Assembly (NCBI GenBank): GCA_023105745.1
Contig: JALGQZ010000012.1
Location: 44,037,763 to 44,101,762 of the forward strand
DNA length: 64,000 nt
Reading direction: 5' to 3'
Source: Austropuccinia psidii
Taxonomy: Eukaryota > Basidiomycota > Pucciniomycetes > Pucciniales > Sphaerophragmiaceae
Both the position numbers and the translations under genes were made by a program. Positions 13,094 through 26,031 of the stretch are shown here, one piece after another. Position 1 is the first letter of the stretch; every line of letters begins with the position of its first letter. The notes beneath the pieces are model-generated. The model was not told the origin of the DNA and made no database searches. It worked only from the letters and a program-made list of their open reading frames with translations.

Positions 13094-14119
13094 TTCCTAC
13101 CCACCAAAAAAGATTGTACCACAATCTGATATAGTTAGTTAGGTAATCATCCACTTTCCTTCCTCTTCATTAGACTTTATTAGTCTTGCAGCTCAATAAT
13201 GCTTAGCCTTTCTATTCTTTAGGTCTTCTTTTATTTTTGAACCTTCTTAATAGCTTATCAGAATAAGTAATATACCTCTCAAGTAGTAATTAATCCTCTT
13301 GAGTTGGGTTTCTATACCTCAAAAAGTATTCCCTTTCTTTCTTGTTTCTTGTCCTCAATTCCTTAAGGACTTTTCCAATTTTATTTTCTTCTCCTTCTTC
13401 TAGAGGGGAATTTCAAGTGGTGGTTTTTTTCAGGGGAAATAACTCTTTTTCACTTGGGCTGTAAGGCTTTTGTAGGCTTAGAGGGAAATTTGGCTGTTTA
13501 TTCATTAATTCACCTGTGAGTTCTGGTTGCACAGAATTAGGGCCATGTAGTTCTTTTATGTTAAAGGGCCCTGGAAGGGAATCTTTAAGTTTCTTTGGGC
13601 CTTTAATGTTATTACCATTTAGAGGTGATACTAAGACCAAGTCTCCTACTTTAAAATCAGGTGGCTTATAGCTTTTGTCCCATGTTTCTTTTGCATATTT
13701 GAAATAATAGTGCAAGCATCTGTTGGTATGATTTCTTGCTTTGTCAAGAATAATTTTGAAACTGCTTGCTGTTGGATGTATATCCAGTAGGTCGGTTTTT
13801 AGAGTTTCATAAGGAATTCTTGGATTCTAAACTTTTTCTATATTTTCTGGTGTTTTTTCAGTTGAAAAATGAATGGATGTCTTATGTTCCAGTTCAGGAT
13901 GTGGTAATAAGGTAAACTAATAATGGGTAAAACCATCAGAGTCCTTGAATTCTAGGCCATAAGCACAGAATCTTCTCATGATTTCTTCTATAGTTTGTAT
14001 CATTCTTTGTGCTAAACCATCTGTTTGAGGGTGGTAAGCTGTTAGGAATGATAGTTTTCTTCCAAACAAGTTGTGAAAGTTTGTCCATAATGCTGAAGGG
14101 AATTTTGGATCTCTATTAC
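13094..14119 (-). pseudogene. pol: Element B: integrase C-terminal half
   Basis: The reverse strand encodes the end of a Ty3/Gypsy integrase: a [19 protein letters not shown] stretch (about 13980-14045), then the GPY/F region with FKVGDLVLVSPLNGNN and a GPF box in the open stretch 13413-13715. Degenerate tail sequence follows to the purine tract. Several stops break it. It is the continuation of the pol at 15524-17824, from which it is separated by the LTR at 14120-15523; the join falls inside the SDRDPKF active-site motif. It is not functional. Confidence 0.82.
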
Positions 14120-15523
14120 TGTCAGGATGAATCTATGAAGAAGGGGTGATATGACTATTTACAACTTAAACTATGACTATGAAATGGTGTTTTATAAATA
14201 AAAATATTATAAAAATAATATTAAAGGGTTTTAATATAGAAAATAGTGGTGGTAAGTGCTATTGAAAACCCTGGGTGCAGCTTTACCAATTGGGTTATTA
14301 TGATAAATATTACAGTACTTTGAATTATAAGTATACCTTATTATTTTAAAGTAGTATAGCTGTTTTTGATGGTTGCACTATTTAGGAATTCAAGAGCAGG
14401 ATGGGGATTTCTCTTTTGGGTAAAGAAAGGTCCCTTTTTGTCCTGAAATTGGGTTAAAAGGTCCTCTAGACCATTTTGGGTAGAGGGATTGAAGATGTTC
14501 AACTTCCAAGGACTGGCTTGTGGTTTCCTCACATCCTCTATACTCTGTATTGGGCTCAGATGTGGTTTCAAAACCACATCTGCGCAGTTTTCACTAATAC
14601 AGGGTGAAATGTTTCATCTGGGCACCACATAGCCCTCTTCTGCATGTATACTTCTGTACAGATCCCATATGGGACCCCATTAATGAATGTACTATGATTA
14701 TTTGAAGTATAAACAAGCTACTTTGTCTATTTGACACCTCATAATCAAAGATATGGGAAATTATCCAATGGTAAAGCTGTATTGACCAAACTGTGGTATT
14801 TTCACCTTAAAGCTGACAGAATGTTGTCAGTTTTTGAGATATTAAGCTAATAGTCGGCTTATTGTGTAGCCCTGGATGAGATTTACACAATTGTTACTCG
14901 TTTGGTACGGGTATCATTGAATATGGAAAAGTTATACCATGTTCAATTTTTATTATCCAAAAATGTATTTTTTTAACACTTGTATGGAACTAATTTGCTC
15001 AAAAAATTTTGTTCTAGTTTAGCTATGGGGAAATAGATGGCACCATCAGATATCCCTGATTGATCCCTTTCCAAAAAGACCCCACTTTAGGTATCTCACA
15101 CTAAAGCTGTAGAAGCTAGATGAGAGGTGAATATTTTATTCACCCTTCTTTTACCTTATTTTGCCCATAATTTCTCTAATTTTGGTACTAGCTCAATTTG
15201 TCTGGTACCATTGGATAGCCTTAATTGAGAGCTTCAATTTAAGCACCCAATTAGCGAGTTTTGGATTTTTTCTCTGCATTTCAGATGTGAGCTGAAAATT
15301 AAGGTTTATGCTAAGCAACTGCTTTGAGCTTGAACAAATCTCTTATTTTTTGTCCTATGATTATGGGACTTTTATTTTTTTAAAGAGGTGAGTTTCCCCT
15401 TTTTTTGATACCTTTTGAGCTGGTTTGGCTCAGCTCCATTTTTTGGTGGTTTTTTGTTCTACCATTAGTTTGTGGTATTTTGACTGTCATGCTTATGCTC
15501 TGGTTTTGAGTCACAGGCTGACA
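14120..15523 (-). repeat. Solo LTR of the TGTCAG family inside element B
   Basis: It begins TGTCAG and ends CTGACA, like the LTRs of D1, and lies within the integrase of B. Flanking bases ATTAC and ATCCC match at three of five positions, consistent with an eroded target duplication. It carries the conserved hairpin at 14542-14605. No internal element sequence remains, so it is a product of LTR-LTR recombination. The strand is assigned by comparison with D1. Confidence 0.87.
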
Positions 15524-17824
15524 ATCCCTTATGATGTATTCGAATGAGGAAGTATTACTAATGACTCTACTACATATCATTGTGGCTGTGTCCATAGCTG
15601 TGTCATATTTATGAGATGGTAACAAAATTGGGGTTTACTGTACCTATCAACTAGTACTAGGCATGCATTGAAACCTTTGTGTCCTCCTGGAGGTAAGGCT
15701 GTTACACAATCCATGGGGATTTTGGTTCTTGGATTTGGATCATCATTTAAAAACTTTTTCCTGCAGCTCTGTTTGCTTTTTGACATCTATCATAGGTTTG
15801 GCAATACTCTGAAACATTGTTTCTACAATTTGGCCACCAAGAGCAGGTCTTTACTCTCTCTAGTGTCCTATCTTCTGAGGAATGTCCAGATACAACACTA
15901 TCCTGGTATTCATGTACTATAGTGTTTATCAGATTTCTATCTGTCAAGGTCATAGAACATGTGTATTTTCTTCTATGGTAAAGTATTCCATCAAGGAGGT
16001 GGAATCTTCCTTCATCATATGCCTTTTTCCACATTTCATCTAGTTAAGAGGATAGTGATGGGTCTTCACAATCCTTCATAAAAAATTGGCATAAGATATG
16101 ACAATTTTTGTCCATCTTGTAGATTTTTTTACTCCATTAAAGAATTCTGTGCCAATATCTGTAACACATATTCCTTCTATATGATTTTCTCCCTGTGGTA
16201 CCAATGCTGGGTTTTCAGGTGCATTTGCTAAAGACCATCTTCTAAGGCCATCTAAATTTTTCTGAATATTTCCTGATTTATGAGCAATAGTACTATTTTC
16301 TCTATATTCTTGGATAGCAATATGCCATCTCAGATTGTGTCTATTTGGTGTTTTCATGTTTAATAGGGATTTTACAGAATTACAATATGTAATTACATAA
16401 AACACTTTTCCATGCAAATGGTAGTGCAATTCTTCTAGAGGCCACACCAAGAAAGAAATTCCATTTGGCTTTCTCCATATCTTGCTTCTGTTTGTTTGAT
16501 TTGTCTTGAAATAAAGCAAATCAGTCAATCAACAGGTTTGTCATTGATGATGTGTGTCTGGTGTAGTGCAGCACCTAGTCCTTCTCCACAAGAATCAATG
16601 TAAAGTTTGAAAGGTAGTTACAATTTAGAATTATAAGAGATGGGGCATTTTTGAGGGAATTTTTTAATTCCTCATATGCTTTCACCCTTTCTTCAGTAAT
16701 TTCATAGACAGTCTGTTGGTCACAGAGCTTATATAAGGCTTTGGAAATTTCTGCAAAGTCCTTTATATTCTGCCTGTAATAACCAGCAAATCCTAGAAAT
16801 GATATCATTTCTTTCTTTTTTTGGGGAATTGGCTTTATTAGTACTCCTTCTACTGTGTTTTTGTCTATGCCCAAGCTTAATCCAGATACAACGTGTCCCA
16901 GTGCTTTCATTTCATTATATGCAAAGAGTAATTTCTTTGAGGAAATTTTCATATTTATTTGAAATATCTTTTTTAAGACTTCTTCCATTAGTTTTAAGTG
17001 ATTTTTGAAAGCTTCTGAGAAAGCTATGATATCATCAATATACATGATTAACCATCCTTCTGATAATTCTTCAGGAAATATGGTGTTCATTATTCTTTGA
17101 TAATGGGAAGGTGAATTATGAATATCAAATGGTGTCCTTAAATATTCATATATTGCACATTGGATTGTTATCCTCAGTAGTTTCTTGGCATTGTCTATTA
17201 AGACATTTTGGTGAAAACACTTTAGAGCATCCATGACTGTAAATAACTGAGCCTGTGAACATTGTGTTAATGTCTCATGGATTCTGAGTATTGTATATCT
17301 TTCAGAGATAGTATAGGTATTTAAAGCTTTAGAGTCCCCTACTATCCTTGATTTTCCATTATGCCAAGCTATAATGATAGGTGTACTGACTTCTACCTAT
17401 TCATTATGTCCTACCTTTCTCAATACTCCAAGGTCCATCAACTCTTTAATGTGTACCTCCAAGGCTTCTCTAGCTCTTTGGCTGGCTGGCTAAGCTGTTC
17501 CTCTTGGTATAGGTGGATAAGGATTTTCCACATTAAGAATAATGTCAACCCCGTTTCCAATGATTGCACCTAATGGCTCTTTATCAGTTGAAAAGGAATT
17601 TTTGTATTTAAATAAGAGTTCAATCAATTTGTCTTTCCTTCTTTCTTTTAATTTTTTGTTTAATTGTGCCTCTGTGAACTGTTCACTTATGAAAGCATGT
17701 TTTACTGGGTTTTTCTCTCCATTCTTTATTACAGTAATTTGTTCCTAATTATTTAAAAAACCAAATTTCTGTCTTTCATTATCTCCTGTATTAAAATAGC
17801 TGTCTTAATGTCCTTATGAAAATT
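15524..17824 (-). pseudogene. pol: Element B: protease remnant, RT, RNase H and integrase N-terminus
   Basis: Reading leftward from 17824: a decayed piece after the protease (KEPLGAIIGNGVDIILNVE, near 17530-17590), RT in the open stretch 16575-17234 with [11 protein letters not shown] and an intact YIDD (about 17029-17040), RNase H at 16076-16528 ([16 protein letters not shown], so the catalytic TDC Asp is now Tyr), the integrase zinc region (YCQTYDRC, second Cys lost) and [11 protein letters not shown] near 15720. Frameshifts and stops separate the pieces. Gag and the 5' LTR are absent: at 17824 the sequence switches abruptly to plus-strand integrase. Confidence 0.85.
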
Positions 17825-18059
17825 ATACCTGTGACAGATTACAAAAGGCAAACAGGAGTACAGGAAAGAAATTTGGACTTATGAGAAATATTAAAGAACC
17901 CAAATCCCCTTGCAAAGTTGTTCACATGGATTGGGTCACAGCACTGCTTCCAAGTGGTGGAAAAAGCTATAATTCTTTCTTAGTAGCCTTAAACATATAT
18001 GAAAAACTACCATATGCTTACCACTTCAAAAATACAACACTGTTATGGATATAGCTCTT
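17825..18059 (+). pseudogene. Integrase fragment, second copy of part of element G
   Basis: The plus strand reads CDRLQKANRSTGKKFGLM then [14 protein letters not shown] and LLWI, that is, zinc-finger end plus the first catalytic Asp of a Ty3/Gypsy integrase. It is a diverged copy of 37664-37897. Its left edge falls within a few bases of where D1 entered G. Its right edge ends in CTCTT against the element C LTR, exactly as at 37893-37897. Confidence 0.85.
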
Positions 18060-19842
18060 TGTAAGGAGTGGATATGACACTTTGATTAAAATTCAAGTAC
18101 TTTTCCTGTTCTCAAAATTTGTATAAGGTAGAATATAATTAGAAATCATATTAAATAGTATTTTTAAGAGAAAACATTCCAATTTCATTGTTTTTAACTT
18201 TATACGTATAAATCAATAATATTATAAAGATTTATTGTTTTACCAACAATAAAAATTAATACAAAAATACTCTACAAGAGATATTTGAGGCTACAAAAGA
18301 AATTTCTTCAAGAGAAATTTTATTTGGAATTAATTGGGCAAAGAGCTGCAAGCAATTATTTAAAGAACAAAGTCTTTAAAAAGATATTTAAAGATAAAAC
18401 ACAGCCAAAAGTGACCAGAGTGAATTTGGAAACAAAGTGACAAAGGTAATAGTGATGAAAGATACTTTAATTTACTTATGGGGTGGTTCAAGGGGTAAAA
18501 ATGATTATAAGAGTTACAAACAATCATTATAATAATTTTTTCACGTGGTTAAAATCTTTAAAATGATTTAAAAAGGGTTGTGGAAATATTTTATCAATTG
18601 GTTTAACAGTGTTTAAACCAATTATAAAAGGAAAAGATTCTCAGATGAAGAGAAAAGTGGGGCAAAGAAGACCTTCTTTTATAGCCATCAATTTTCTTAC
18701 TCCAAAAGTGAAATTTACTCTAGTCAGTCATGAAAACACTCTTACAACAGAAAAGCCAATTATGGCATCATTGAACCCTGGTTTTAGTCATTTTAGACCC
18801 TTAAATCAGCCATTACTATAGTAATACCTGGTCTAGAGCCTTCAGAACATGTCGGAATTTGTGTAAGAGACATAGAAGCCAGTTAAAACTGTTTTTACTA
18901 ACATCGTTTCAACTTAAGGGTAGTTTTACCCTCTTGGCAACAGTTAAAACTGCCCTGGTTGGTATCAAAACCTCATCATCAATTGAGTCACAGACCCTGT
19001 GACTCAATTCCAGGCCAAAAGTGGTGAACTTTTGCATGGAGTTTGACATCCCATGCCTGTCAGAAAGGAGTTTGGGGGTCTCTCTCCCCTTTGGAGCTAG
19101 AGTACCTTTTCCACCCCAGATTTCATCTTTCCAATTTATTTTTTCTTTAATTCCTCATCATGTAATACACTTGTAATTTACACATACAATTCAATTGAGT
19201 TTTAAAGTAAACAACTGTAACAATTGATACCTCATATGTAAATTACAGGTCAATTATGTAATACATGCGCACATGTTGACATTTTAATTGAAAATACTTC
19301 AATTCCTCATAGCTTCTAAACTACACAAAACACCTCCATTTTAACACAAAAATTGATGGTTAAAACCACATGTGGTGTGAATTAAATTAAGATTTTGAGT
19401 ATTTTCAACTTTTGTACAGAAAATACATAAAACTTAATTTAAGCTTATTTAGAGTTGAGTTACAGAAATTTTACCCAGAGGTGACCCCACCTTATTTTTT
19501 TTGAGGAATCCAATGGTGAAGTAATTTTCTTAAGTTTATTTATTGGATAAAAAGCTATAATATATTTTATGTAACGTTTTACCAAAAATATTTTAATTTA
19601 ATTAATTTTATTAATAATTCATTATCGCTTAATTTTTGCAAGTAAAAATGCATTTTCACAATGTTAAAATTTAATGTAATTTTATTTTAAATTATAATGA
19701 AATTTTTATTTTTGTATATAAATTTCTATTTATATTTTAATTTTTATTTTGATAAAGTAAAGAAATTTATTTTATTTATATTTATATCTTATTTCGTTAT
19801 TTGTGGTCTTTTTGATATATGAAAATACCTCCAAGGCTCACA
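18060..19842 (-). repeat. 3' LTR of element C (1.78 kb)
   Basis: On the minus strand it starts TGTGAGCC at 19842, after the purine tract TAGGGGGAGGTAA, and ends CTTACA at 18060. It aligns over its full length with 37898-39675 and over 0.6 kb with 27164-27772. It contains the near-perfect hairpin 18981-19009. Confidence 0.9.
18981..19009. repeat. 13-bp perfect inverted repeat in the C LTR
   Basis: AATTGAGTCACAG and CTGTGACTCAATT flank ACC. The solo LTR keeps it at 38860-38888 with one mismatch. The arms contain TGAGTCA, a well-known AP-1/Gcn4-type binding word, so either a hairpin or a paired activator site is possible; this is inference. Confidence 0.8.
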
Positions 19843-22021
19843 TTACCTCCCCCTAAAAAGCAATATTACTTTGTAATATGGTTATTTCTAGTGTCTCTTA
19901 ACCTTCTGAGAAGCTTATTAGCTGCAGGTATGTCCTTTTCTGCTAACCATTCATCTTCACAAGTTGGGTCACTGTACCTAACAAGGTATTCCCTTAGTCT
20001 ATTGGCTCTCAACTTCCTTTCTTTGAGAACTTTGGTAATATTTTTAATACCAGAGGATTCAATAGGAGGTATAAGCTGGGGAGCTTAGTTCTTCAAGGGA
20101 AATTTTTCATCATCACTAGATTTATATGGCTTTATCAAGCTCATTGGAAATTTAGGATGGTTATTGCTAAGTTCTTCAGATAATTCTACTTCAACAGAAT
20201 TTTCTCCATGGAGGGCCTTAATAGCAAAAGGTCCTGCAAAGGATTCTTTGAGCTTTTTCCATCTTTGATGTTATTGAAGTTAGTGGTGGATACAAGTACT
20301 AAATCCCCCACTTTGAAATCTAGAGTGGCATGTGACTTGTCCCATTTGTCCTTAGCATATGAAAAAGAGTCTTCCATGCAGCTTATTGCATGCTTTCTGT
20401 TTTTTTCTAGCATTCCCTTAAAGCTAGAAGCTGTAGGATGTATCTCAACTGAATCTTTCCTCAAGGAATCTTGGGGTAATTTGGGATTCCATGCTTTTTC
20501 TGGTATAGCAGTAGTTTGATTGCTACTGGCATGAATGGATGTCTTTTATTCCAATTCTAGTTCTGGTAAAAGAGTACACCAATCATGGGTAAATCCATAA
20601 AATTCTTTGAATTCCAGGCCATATGCACAAAGTCTTCTTACCATATCTTCCAAGGTTTGGATCATCCTTTCAGCCAGACCATCAGTTTGTGGGTGGTAGG
20701 CTGTAGAGAAGGATAATTTTGTCCCAAATAGTTGGTGAAGATTTTTCAATAGTGCTGAGGTAAATTTTGGATCTCCGTCACTAATGATGTTTGTTAATAT
20801 GCCAGTCCATGATATTACTCTATTCCATATCAGAAGAGCTGTATCCATAGCTGTATCATCCTTGTGAAATGGTAGAAAGATTGGAGTTTTACTAAATCTG
20901 TCAACAATCACTAGGCAAGCATTATAACCTCTGTCACCCCCTGGTGGAAGTCCAGTTACCCAATCCATATGGAAAATTTCCCAAGTTCTTCTGGGTTCTT
21001 GGATCTTGATCATATTTCCAAGTCTTTTTCCATTGTATTTCTTTGCTGTTTGAGATCTGTCACAGGTTTTGCAATACTCTGCCACATTGGCCACCATATT
21101 CAGGTTTTTAATTTTCTCTCTTTTTCTGTCCTCAGACAGATGTCCTGAGAAAGGGCTGTCATGTCATTCTTTAAGTACAATATTTATTAAGGACATGTCC
21201 ACAACTGTCATGACCCATGTATGCTTAGTTCTGTGGTAAATTATACTATCCAGTAAGTGGACACACCTAAGTCATGTATCAAAGAGCTGTCTTTACAGTC
21301 CTTAGTAAGTAATTGGCATAAAATGCTACAATTTTCATCCTGAGTATAACTGTTTCTTACCTCCTCAAGGAAAGTGGTGTTCAGGTCTGTAACACTGATT
21401 CCTGCTATGGGGATTTGTGGGGAAGCTTCCTCTAGAACATAAGCAGGATTATCAATATTATATGGTAATAGCCATCTGCTCAGTCTATCTGCATTTTTAT
21501 GAATATTCCCATCTTTATGATCAATGGTCATATTTCCCCTATACTCTTGTATGGACATTTGCCATCTGAGCATATTCCTGTTAGGAGTCTTCATGTTTAA
21601 AAGTGACTTAACAGTTGTACAATCTGTTATCACTTCAAAAGCGCATCCTTCCAGAAAGTAATTTATCTTATTCAAGCCCCAGACAAGGCATAATCACTCC
21701 ATTTGACTGGCTCCATATCTGGCTTCAGTTGGTTGGATTTGCATGGATATGAAGCATATGGGCCCTTCCGCAGGTTTATCATTAATAATATGGACTTGAT
21801 GAAGTGCAGCACCAAGCCCATCTCCTTATGCATCAATATAAAGCTTAAAAGGTAGCTTAAAGTTTTGCATCAGTGAGAGTGGAGCAGTGGTCAAGACTTG
21901 TCTCAAAGATTCAAAGTCCTTGACTCTGCCAACAGTCATTTAAAATATTGTGTCTTTGTCACATAATTTATAAAGAGGTCTTGCTATGGATGCAAAATAT
22001 TTAATATGTTTCCTGTAATAT
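19843..22021 (-). pseudogene. pol: Element C: RNase H and integrase
   Basis: Pieces on the minus strand are RNase H (21241-21675, [16 protein letters not shown] and a NADRLSRW end), integrase (20546-21097: CKTCDRS with the last zinc Cys changed to Ser, [33 protein letters not shown]) and the GPF/tail region (20186-20464 and leftward to the purine tract). The catalytic residues of the core are largely intact, but stops and frame changes divide the gene. The RT half continues across the solo LTR at 22022-23253. Confidence 0.87.
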
Positions 22022-23253
22022 TGTCAGGTTGAGTCTATGTAGAAGTAGTAATTAGGCTATTTAAAGCTTTAACTGTGACTGTGAAACGTGATAAAAGATT
22101 TAAAATAAAGGTGTTGATAGAGAATAACAATTTATAATAAAATTTAAAGGGCTTTACTATCATAAAATAGTGGCGGTGAGCGCTGTTGAAAGCCCTGGGT
22201 GCAGCCTTACCTGTTGGGTGACAATAATAAAGACTACAATAATTAATATCAGAATTATACCTGGTTATTTTCCAAGAGTATATTTTTCACTCTCTGAGAC
22301 AGGCTTGTGGTTTGCAAAAGGGTGAAATGTTTCATCTGGGGACCACATAGCCTTCTTCTGATGTGTATGACGCATAGAATGCTGTACAGAAATTGTATGG
22401 GACCCCATTATTGACTTACTTATGAGTTATTGAAGTATAAACATGCTTCTTCATCTGTTTGAAACCTCATAATAATGGTTATGGGATATTATCCCATGGT
22501 AAGGCTCTATTGGCCAAAATATGGGATTTTGACCTTAAAAGAGCCATAGCTTTGTCAGTTCTTGCAATATGAACCTCAAAATTGGTTTGGTGCGTGGCCC
22601 TGTATGTGCTCTACACAGTGGTACCTTATTTTATATGTTTATCATTCAATATGGCAAAGTTATCCCATGCACAAGATATTTTGTACATATGCGTGTTTTA
22701 GGCAAAAGCTGTATTGGGCTTTTTTTCCCCATAACTTTTGTTATAGTTGAGACATGAGGAAATGGATGACATAATCAGATATTACTGATTGAGCTCTTTC
22801 TAAAAAGATCCCACTTTAGGTATATCACACTAAAACTGTAGAAGTTAGATGAGAGGTGAATGTTTCGTTCCCCTTATTTGGCCTGAATTTGGTCATAACT
22901 TCAGGAATACTGGTGCTAGGTAAGTTTGGCTGGTACCATTGGATAGCCCTGACTTGGAGATTCATTTTGAATACCCATTTGATGGGTTTAAGCCTCTTAA
23001 TCTGTATTTCAGATGAGAGGTGAAAATTAAGGTTTATGCTCAGCAACAACTTTGAGCGGGAATAACTTTGTTATTATTTGTCCTATGATGATGGGACTTG
23101 TATATTTGGAAAGGGGTGAGTTTCCAATTTCTTTTGATACCTTTTGAGCTAATTTGGCTCAGCTCCATATTTTGGTGGTATCTTGGCTATACCATTGGTT
23201 TATGGTATTGTGGCTGTCATGCTTGTGCTCTGGTTTTGAGTCACGGGCTGACA
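22022..23253 (-). repeat. Solo LTR of the TGTCAG family inside element C, hairpin deleted
   Basis: It begins TGTCAG and ends CTGACA, flanked by perfect 5-bp duplications AATAT (22017-22021 and 23254-23258), which proves insertion followed by LTR-LTR recombination. It is about 200 bp shorter than its relatives. One missing block is exactly the palindrome that sits between GTTTGCAAA and GGTGAAA in the other copies (compare 28390-28470). Confidence 0.93.
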
Positions 23254-24335
23254 AATATCCTGCAAACCGCAAAGATGCCTGAAATTAACCATCCTTCTGA
23301 GAGTTCTTCAGGGAAGATTTCATTCATCATTCTTTGGAAGTGTGAAGGTGCATTCTTGATACCAAAAGGCATCCTCAAATATCCATATACTCCACAATGA
23401 ACAATGATCCTCAAGTATTTTCTTTCCCTTGGTGTCACTACATTCTGATGAAATCCTTTAAGGGCATCCATAGTGGCTATATACACTGCTTGAGATATCT
23501 GGGCAAAGGCAATTTGGATTTTTGGTATTGGGTACCTGTCTTGAACAGTGTAAGTGTTCAGAGCTCTAAAGTCCCCAACCATTCTAGAGTTTCCATTATG
23601 CCATGCTACTATGACTGGTGTGGTTATTTTACTTTGTCATTATGGCCAACCTTTGTTATTACACCAAGTTATAGAAGCTCTTTAATATGAATTTCCAGAG
23701 TTTCTCTTGACTTAAGACTTGCTGGATATGCAGGTCTTCTTAAAAGTGGTGGATAAGGTCTCTCAATATTAAGGATGATTTCAACTTCATGAACAATATG
23801 TGCCCCCAAAGGTTCTTTGTCTGATGCAAATGCTTTTTTGTGGTCATATAAAAGGGCAGAAAGTTTATTCCCCTGACTATTAGTCAGATTAAGTTATATT
23901 TCAGCTTCATTTAACTGTTCAGATTTGAATCTTTCCAGCTCTAAGTTGACTGGTGCCACTTTACTTACTGTAATTTGTCTTTTAAATGGTAAAAAGGCAG
24001 ATTTTTGATGCTTATTGTCTCCAATAGTGAAGTATCTGTCCTTGTTGTTATGTAAGTCTTTTCCATACATGATCAAATAGTCATTTCCTAATATTAAATG
24101 GGTACTAGAGAAATTTTCCATAACAACAAATTCAACAGTGATTCTTAAATTTCCATTGATATGTAGAAACATGAAATTGGTCTTGAAGATTCCCAATTCT
24201 TTCATTGGATTATTTGCACTATTGAATTTTATGCCATCAATTGGTAACAATTGGTCTTCAAAATTTGGTACACAAGTCTTAAGAAACGATTTTCCAACAC
24301 AAGAGCAGAAGGCTGCTGGGTCAAGTAAAGCTTAG
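23254..24335 (-). pseudogene. pol: Element C: protease C-terminus and RT N-terminal half
   Basis: The minus strand carries the protease region (23894-24335) and RT (23241-23582: VGDFRALN, MDALKGFHQN, MPFGIKNAPSHFQRMM, SEGWLI). In the protease the expected DSG active site reads DPA in the frame that matches relatives (near 24320), so it is dead. RT ends just before the YIDD box: about 100 codons of palm, thumb and connection are missing between WLI and the solo LTR. That deletion is separate from the LTR insertion, because the target duplication is exact. Confidence 0.85.
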
Positions 24336-26031
24336 TGGGATTTTTGTCAATTACCACTTCTGTTATACAGGAGTTACCAGCTGTATAATGTTTTCCCCTG
24401 TTTGGTTTGGTTTTCATAAGTTGTGCATCTTGAATTTCTGCCAAATCAAGTTGACCATTGCTTAATTGTGGCAAGTGGGAATAAGATTCCATGATGTCCA
24501 AAGTGGCATTGATATTTTCTATATCTTCAGAAAATATTGATGACTTATCATCTGAATTTTCTTCAATTATATTATCCTCTTTTTCAACATCAGGTTCTTT
24601 TTCAATGTCAATTTCATTGATTTTCCCCCTCTTTGGACATGTATTGGCTAAGTGGGTGGTGCTTTGGCAAATATGGCATTTTATGATTATATCTGGAGAT
24701 TTATACTTAACATTATTAGAATTTTCTTTGGGATTTTTTTCCACAGAATCTCTCCAAGGTGTATTAAACCTTGTTTTGAGATTCACCCTACTAGAATCAA
24801 TCCTGGTTCTGGTGGTTCCTTCTTCTAATATGTTAATAATATCTTCTGCTTAAGCTTCTTCAGTAGTCCTGCTTTTGACAGCATGTTCTAAGTCACCTCC
24901 ACATTGTCTCCAAATCTTTCTGTGGATCATAAATCGTGACATGTCAGGATACAATTCTGTTAATCTGTCTTTTTGTTTGAAAAACCATGGTAAGGCTTTG
25001 TCTTTATCAGCATTAAATTTGGCAGATTCAAAGGCTGTTTCCACTTTAAACCTCCAAGAATGATTGGCCCCTTTGTTGATAATTTGGGTTTTCAACCAAG
25101 TCCAACTTTGGTGTCCATGTGCTTGTCTTAATTTGATATACCATCTGTGGGCTGATCTGGTAAACAAGGTGTTAAACCTTTCTGTTACCAACCCGTCTGG
25201 CAATTCAAAATCTGCTTTAATAATTTAAATACCTCTGATGAATTCCATATGGTCATATTCTCCTTCAACACTAAAATGAGGCCATTCTTTAAGTTTTGGT
25301 ACTTTTTTTAGGAGTGCTTGTCCCATTGATGGTTCTAAGTTATGAAAAGTGGAAAGCTCATTTTTTAACTGTGAGATTTTTACCTCCAATACCTGTGGAT
25401 TTGGAATTCTTGTGCCCTCATTCTGATTCAAAGGTGTAGACATCCTTGGTAAGGTGTGAAGTAATTGTTCGATATCATTCATTTTACTAATGTAACACCT
25501 TTGGGAATTTCTGAATTCATGCTGTAAGCTTTGTATTGAATTTATTACATTAGTTTTATGATTATCTTCTGTTTGTGTTAATTCTTGCCATAGTTCTGTT
25601 TCTCTAGTATTATCAGAGGTTATCTGATTCAACTTCATTCTTAATTTTGATATTTCCTCTTTTGAGGTGTCAAAACACTTTTTCAAGGCAATTGTATATG
25701 TCTTTACTTCATTAAATTATTTTGAAATATTATCAAGAACACTTTTATTCTCCTCTTTGACAGTACTTATGGCTTGTTTTACTCTTGTTTCAATTATGTC
25801 ATCAATATTGAATTTAGAATATTTTTCTGTTAATTCTTTAATAATGGCATATTGTTCATTTATCTTATTGCCAAAAGAATTTTCATTATTAGAAGTTTTA
25901 ATTGTTCTTAAAGCTTTCTCAAAACACATAAGTGTTTCAATTATTTGGCTCAGACTTAAGTTGTTTCTTTTAGGATTGTTACAAATGGATGGATTTTTAT
26001 CAGAAACATAAGTCAAAATGTCAGAAATCAT
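24229..26031 (-). pseudogene. gag: Element C ORF2: Gag with zinc knuckle
   Basis: One minus-strand frame runs from an ATG at 26031 through 25717, 25686-25225, 25203-24850 and 24786-24229, interrupted only by single stops. The N-terminal third is helical and probably coiled-coil (EISKLRMKLNQI, VLEVKISQLKNEL). The capsid-like part follows (GEYDHMEFI, then WYIKLRQAHGHQSW and DLEHAVK), and then a CCHC zinc knuckle CHICQSTTHLANTC (about 24640-24681) that would bind element RNA. The ATG overlaps the TGA of ORF1 as ATGA, a classic layout for reinitiation. Confidence 0.82.

Noticed and set aside
15668..15922. Cys-rich plus-strand ORF opposite the element B integrase
   Set aside because: The opposite strand carries the integrase zinc region; the plus frame is its mirror.
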